A DNA stretch of 7,621 bases, taken from NCBI GenBank assembly GCA_017984185.1, contig JAGNZX010000024.1, positions 1 to 7,621 of the forward strand, in the 5' to 3' direction. Made by a program: the position numbers and the translations under genes. How positions within the stretch are numbered: the stretch's first letter is position 1; every line of letters starts with the position of its first letter. The stretch is from Minisyncoccota bacterium. Lineage in GTDB: Bacteria > Patescibacteriota > Minisyncoccia > Phycocordibacterales > UBA9973. A model generated the notes under the pieces. The model was not told where the DNA came from, searched no databases, and saw only the letters and a program-made list of their open reading frames with translations. Below are positions 6,532 through 7,621 of this stretch, piece after piece.

Positions 6532-6560
6532 ATTATACTTTATATTATCTAATAAATCAA
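6532..6560 (-). promoter_or_regulatory. Promoter before the small basic gene and the ABC-bsh operon
   Basis: On the minus strand, TTGATT (6560-6555) and a consensus TATAAT (6537-6532) are separated by 17 bases. The -10 ends 8 bases before the ATG at 6523, so the transcript should start within a base or two of the start codon (leaderless). The -35 overlaps the TGA stop of the preceding peptidoglycan-binding gene. It is the only good promoter seen upstream of the bsh genes, so it may drive all five genes down to bshA. Confidence 0.65.
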
Positions 6561-7111
6561 TTTGCTTTCAACCATTCGATCATCTTTTTAAAAGTGGTCA
6601 CTCCGGCTTCTCCATCTGCGGTCAGGCCTACTTTCTTTTGAAAATCTGAGACCAATTTGACTGTGGTCGCCCCGTAATCATTATCTATTTTAGTTGTTGT
6701 ATTGTTGTAAATATTTAAAAACTTTTGAATAGTCCCGACACGAGTGCCACTGGATTTTAATTTCATAGAGACGTTATCGTCGACTAGTTTTTGTAATTCA
6801 TTTATCAAAGCCTGATTTTTGTTGGCTATAGTGGCAGTAGTGGTTGGTTTTGGAGTGGTTGTGGCTACTGTTACTGGTTTGGGTTCTGGATTTGTAGCTT
6901 CTGTGTTTTTATTTGATTCAAATTTTGACAATTTATCATTTAAAAGTGAAATTTGAGTCTGTAATTCTCCATTTTCTTTTTGTAATTGAGAAAGTTGTGA
7001 ATTTGCCTTGTGGTCAGCACCTGATTCAATAGTCTTTACAGACCAATACCAAGCGAGCCCAACCAAAGACAAGACTACAATTGAAAATAAACCAAATTTT
7101 AATTTATCCAT
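6557..7111 (-). CDS. Membrane-anchored coiled-coil protein with C-terminal peptidoglycan-binding domain
   Basis: With ATG at 7111 the protein has 184 residues: a short basic N-terminus, one membrane segment (about 7-24), a Gln/Leu/Lys-rich probable coiled coil (about 35-66), a Thr/Pro-rich linker (about 67-98) and a PG_binding_1-type domain (about 119-182) with 'FLNIYN' (131-136), 'DNDYGATT' (143-150), 'VSDFQKKVGL' (154-163) and 'DGEAG' (166-170). The layout places the peptidoglycan-binding domain outside the membrane at the end of a spacer, as a wall-anchoring or scaffolding protein; no enzymatic domain is present. An in-frame TTG at 7132 would add seven residues, but the ATG is preferred because a weak -10 like TAAAAT ends 7 bases upstream of it. 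The downstream small gene has its own promoter overlapping the stop codon of this gene. Confidence 0.82.
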   Translation of the reverse strand: MDKLKFGLFSIVVLSLVGLAWYWSVKTIESGADHKANSQLSQLQKENGELQTQISLLNDKLSKFESNKNTEATNPEPKPVTVATTTPKPTTTATIANKNQALINELQKLVDDNVSMKLKSSGTRVGTIQKFLNIYNNTTTKIDNDYGATTVKLVSDFQKKVGLTADGEAGVTTFKKMIEWLKAN

Positions 7112-7118
7112 ACTTACT

Positions 7119-7147
7119 ATTTTATCAAACAAACTAGAAATAAGAAA
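7119..7147 (-). promoter_or_regulatory. Possible weak promoter of the peptidoglycan-binding gene
   Basis: TAAAAT (7124-7119, minus strand) ends 7 bases before ATG 7111. The hexamer 17 bases upstream, TTTCTT (7147-7142), matches the -35 consensus poorly. Listed because a terminator just upstream (7181-7216) means this gene needs its own promoter, and because the spacing fits the leaderless arrangement of the other three promoters. Confidence 0.3.
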
Positions 7148-7180
7148 GTGTTTTTAGCACTGAATTTATTTAATACAAAT

Positions 7181-7216
7181 AGAAGAGCCCCGCCGTGACG
7201 AGCGCGGGGCTCTTCT
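7181..7216 (-). terminator. Intrinsic terminator hairpin behind the right-edge ORF
   Basis: AGAAGAGCCCCGC (7181-7193) and GCGGGGCTCTTCT (7204-7216) form a perfect 13-bp stem with a 10-base loop. On the minus strand the hairpin begins 10 bases after the TGA of the ORF at 7227 and is followed by ATTTGTATT, a moderate T-rich tail. A partial extra copy, GCGGGGCT, lies at 7220-7227 and could pair with the same left arm. On the plus strand the hairpin is followed by ACAGCGG, so it is read as a minus-strand terminator. Confidence 0.75.
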
Positions 7217-7226
7217 ACAGCGGGGC

Positions 7227-7565
7227 TCAGATCTTCGGAGGCAGTACGTCTACCGGTTCGGTGGCGAACCACCAATAACTACCGTGCCACTCCTTTGAGT
7301 CATTCAGCCCCATGACTCTTGCAACCTTGCCGTCTTCCTGATGAAACGCTGCGAACCAGGAATCTCCTACTTCGGAGTAAAACGTCAGGTGCGGGTGTTC
7401 GTGAGCAAACTCAGGATGTTGCTCATTGAGCTGGATCAGGGTCCAAAGCCCCGCGAAACGAAGGCCGAGCGGACTGATGATGGCCTGGACTTGATCCACC
7501 TTCAAGATGCCCTGCAGGCGAACAAATACTACAAGCTGAACTCCTACACGCCGGATGATCAGCAT
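7227..7565 (-). CDS. Unrecognised protein, C-terminal part, open to the window edge
   Basis: From ATG at 7565 to TGA at 7227 the protein has 112 residues, but the same frame stays open to base 7621 (reading FGIAEDFYQSLAVPNKED before that ATG), so the true start may lie outside the window. I do not recognise a family. The N-terminal part is hydrophobic and basic; the C-terminal half is rich in His, Trp and Phe ('HPEFAHEHPHLTF', 'DSWFAAFHQEDGK', 'EWHGSYWWFATEPVDVLPP') and looks like a folded soluble domain. There is no signal peptide or clear membrane helix. The GC content and codon use are clearly higher in GC than in the neighbouring genes. A terminator hairpin follows the stop, which supports the strand choice. 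The antisense frame is also open but reads less like a protein. Confidence 0.6.
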   Translation of the reverse strand: MLIIRRVGVQLVVFVRLQGILKVDQVQAIISPLGLRFAGLWTLIQLNEQHPEFAHEHPHLTFYSEVGDSWFAAFHQEDGKVARVMGLNDSKEWHGSYWWFATEPVDVLPPKI

Positions 7566-7621
7566 GTCTTCTTTGTTCGGAACAGCCAGACTCTGGTAGA
7601 AGTCTTCAGCTATCCCAAACT

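Noticed and set aside
6557..6559. Alternative genetic code (TGA as Gly, as in Gracilibacteria)
   Set aside because: TGA ends the peptidoglycan-binding protein right after a complete domain and also ends the right-edge ORF just before a terminator, and no gene here contains in-frame TGA.
7147..7161. Small inverted repeat AGTG...CACT downstream of the right-edge terminator
   Set aside because: Only four or five base pairs around a T-rich loop; expected by chance in AT-rich DNA.
7299..7621. Open plus-strand frame antisense to the right-edge ORF, with an ATG at 7341 and reading into the window edge
   Set aside because: It is codon-for-codon antisense to the minus-strand ORF, which is common in GC-rich coding DNA. 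Its first third reads poorly as protein, it has no promoter or ribosome site, and the terminator at 7181-7216 fits the minus-strand gene. The stretch after about 7430 reads plausibly, so it should be rechecked with flanking sequence.
1..7621. tRNA, rRNA, CRISPR array, insertion sequence or riboswitch
   Set aside because: I saw no repeat-spacer pattern, transposase, terminal inverted repeats, cloverleaf or long structured leader; nearly all of the window is taken up by protein genes and the spacers are short.

Overview
The window looks like a piece of a small-genome, AT-rich bacterium, most plausibly of the Candidate Phyla Radiation (Patescibacteria, Parcubacteria-like). The evidence is indirect: very tight gene packing, short single-domain envelope proteins of types common in that group (SIMPL, CAP/SCP, peptidoglycan-binding), start codons mostly without Shine-Dalgarno sequences, and several promoters placed so close to the start codon that the mRNAs should be leaderless or nearly so. 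TGA is used as a stop, which argues against the lineages that recode TGA (Gracilibacteria, Absconditabacteria). Taxonomy is inference; there is no rRNA or marker gene here.

Left part (1-1943). On the minus strand a SIMPL-domain membrane-anchored protein (93-767) is followed with no spacing by the first 30 codons of a methionine sulfoxide reductase B (1-92, running off the window). Divergently, on the plus strand, a membrane-anchored CAP/SCP-domain protein (915-1943) has two extra C-terminal membrane segments. The 147-base divergent spacer holds one recognisable promoter for each direction.

Central part (1940-6523, all minus strand). This is the core of the window. Starting from a good promoter at 6532-6560 there are five co-directional genes with gaps of 23, 3, 7 and 6 bases: a 41-residue very basic protein, an MsbA-type ABC half-transporter, a 266-residue BshC-like protein, a BshB-type deacetylase and a clear BshA glycosyltransferase. 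BshA, BshB and BshC together make bacillithiol (Cys-GlcN-malate), the low-molecular-weight thiol known from Firmicutes, Deinococcus and some Bacteroidetes. The BshC-like protein is half the usual length: it keeps recognisable counterparts of motifs from the two ends of the catalytic core (GQQxxG..., an 'EDHD'-like acidic motif, and a 'GGPxEIAY'-like motif) but has no room for the C-terminal coiled-coil domain. A complete, compact bacillithiol-type cluster with a minimal cysteine-adding enzyme and a linked ABC exporter is the most interesting item here.

Right part (6557-7621). A membrane-anchored coiled-coil protein with a C-terminal peptidoglycan-binding domain (6557-7111, minus) is followed, after a perfect 13-bp GC-rich terminator hairpin (7181-7216), by the 3' part of an unrecognised ORF (from 7227, open to the window edge). 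This last stretch is visibly GC-richer than everything else.

Taken together, MsrB, the SIMPL protein and the bacillithiol-type genes suggest a redox and oxidative-stress neighbourhood, interleaved with cell-envelope proteins.
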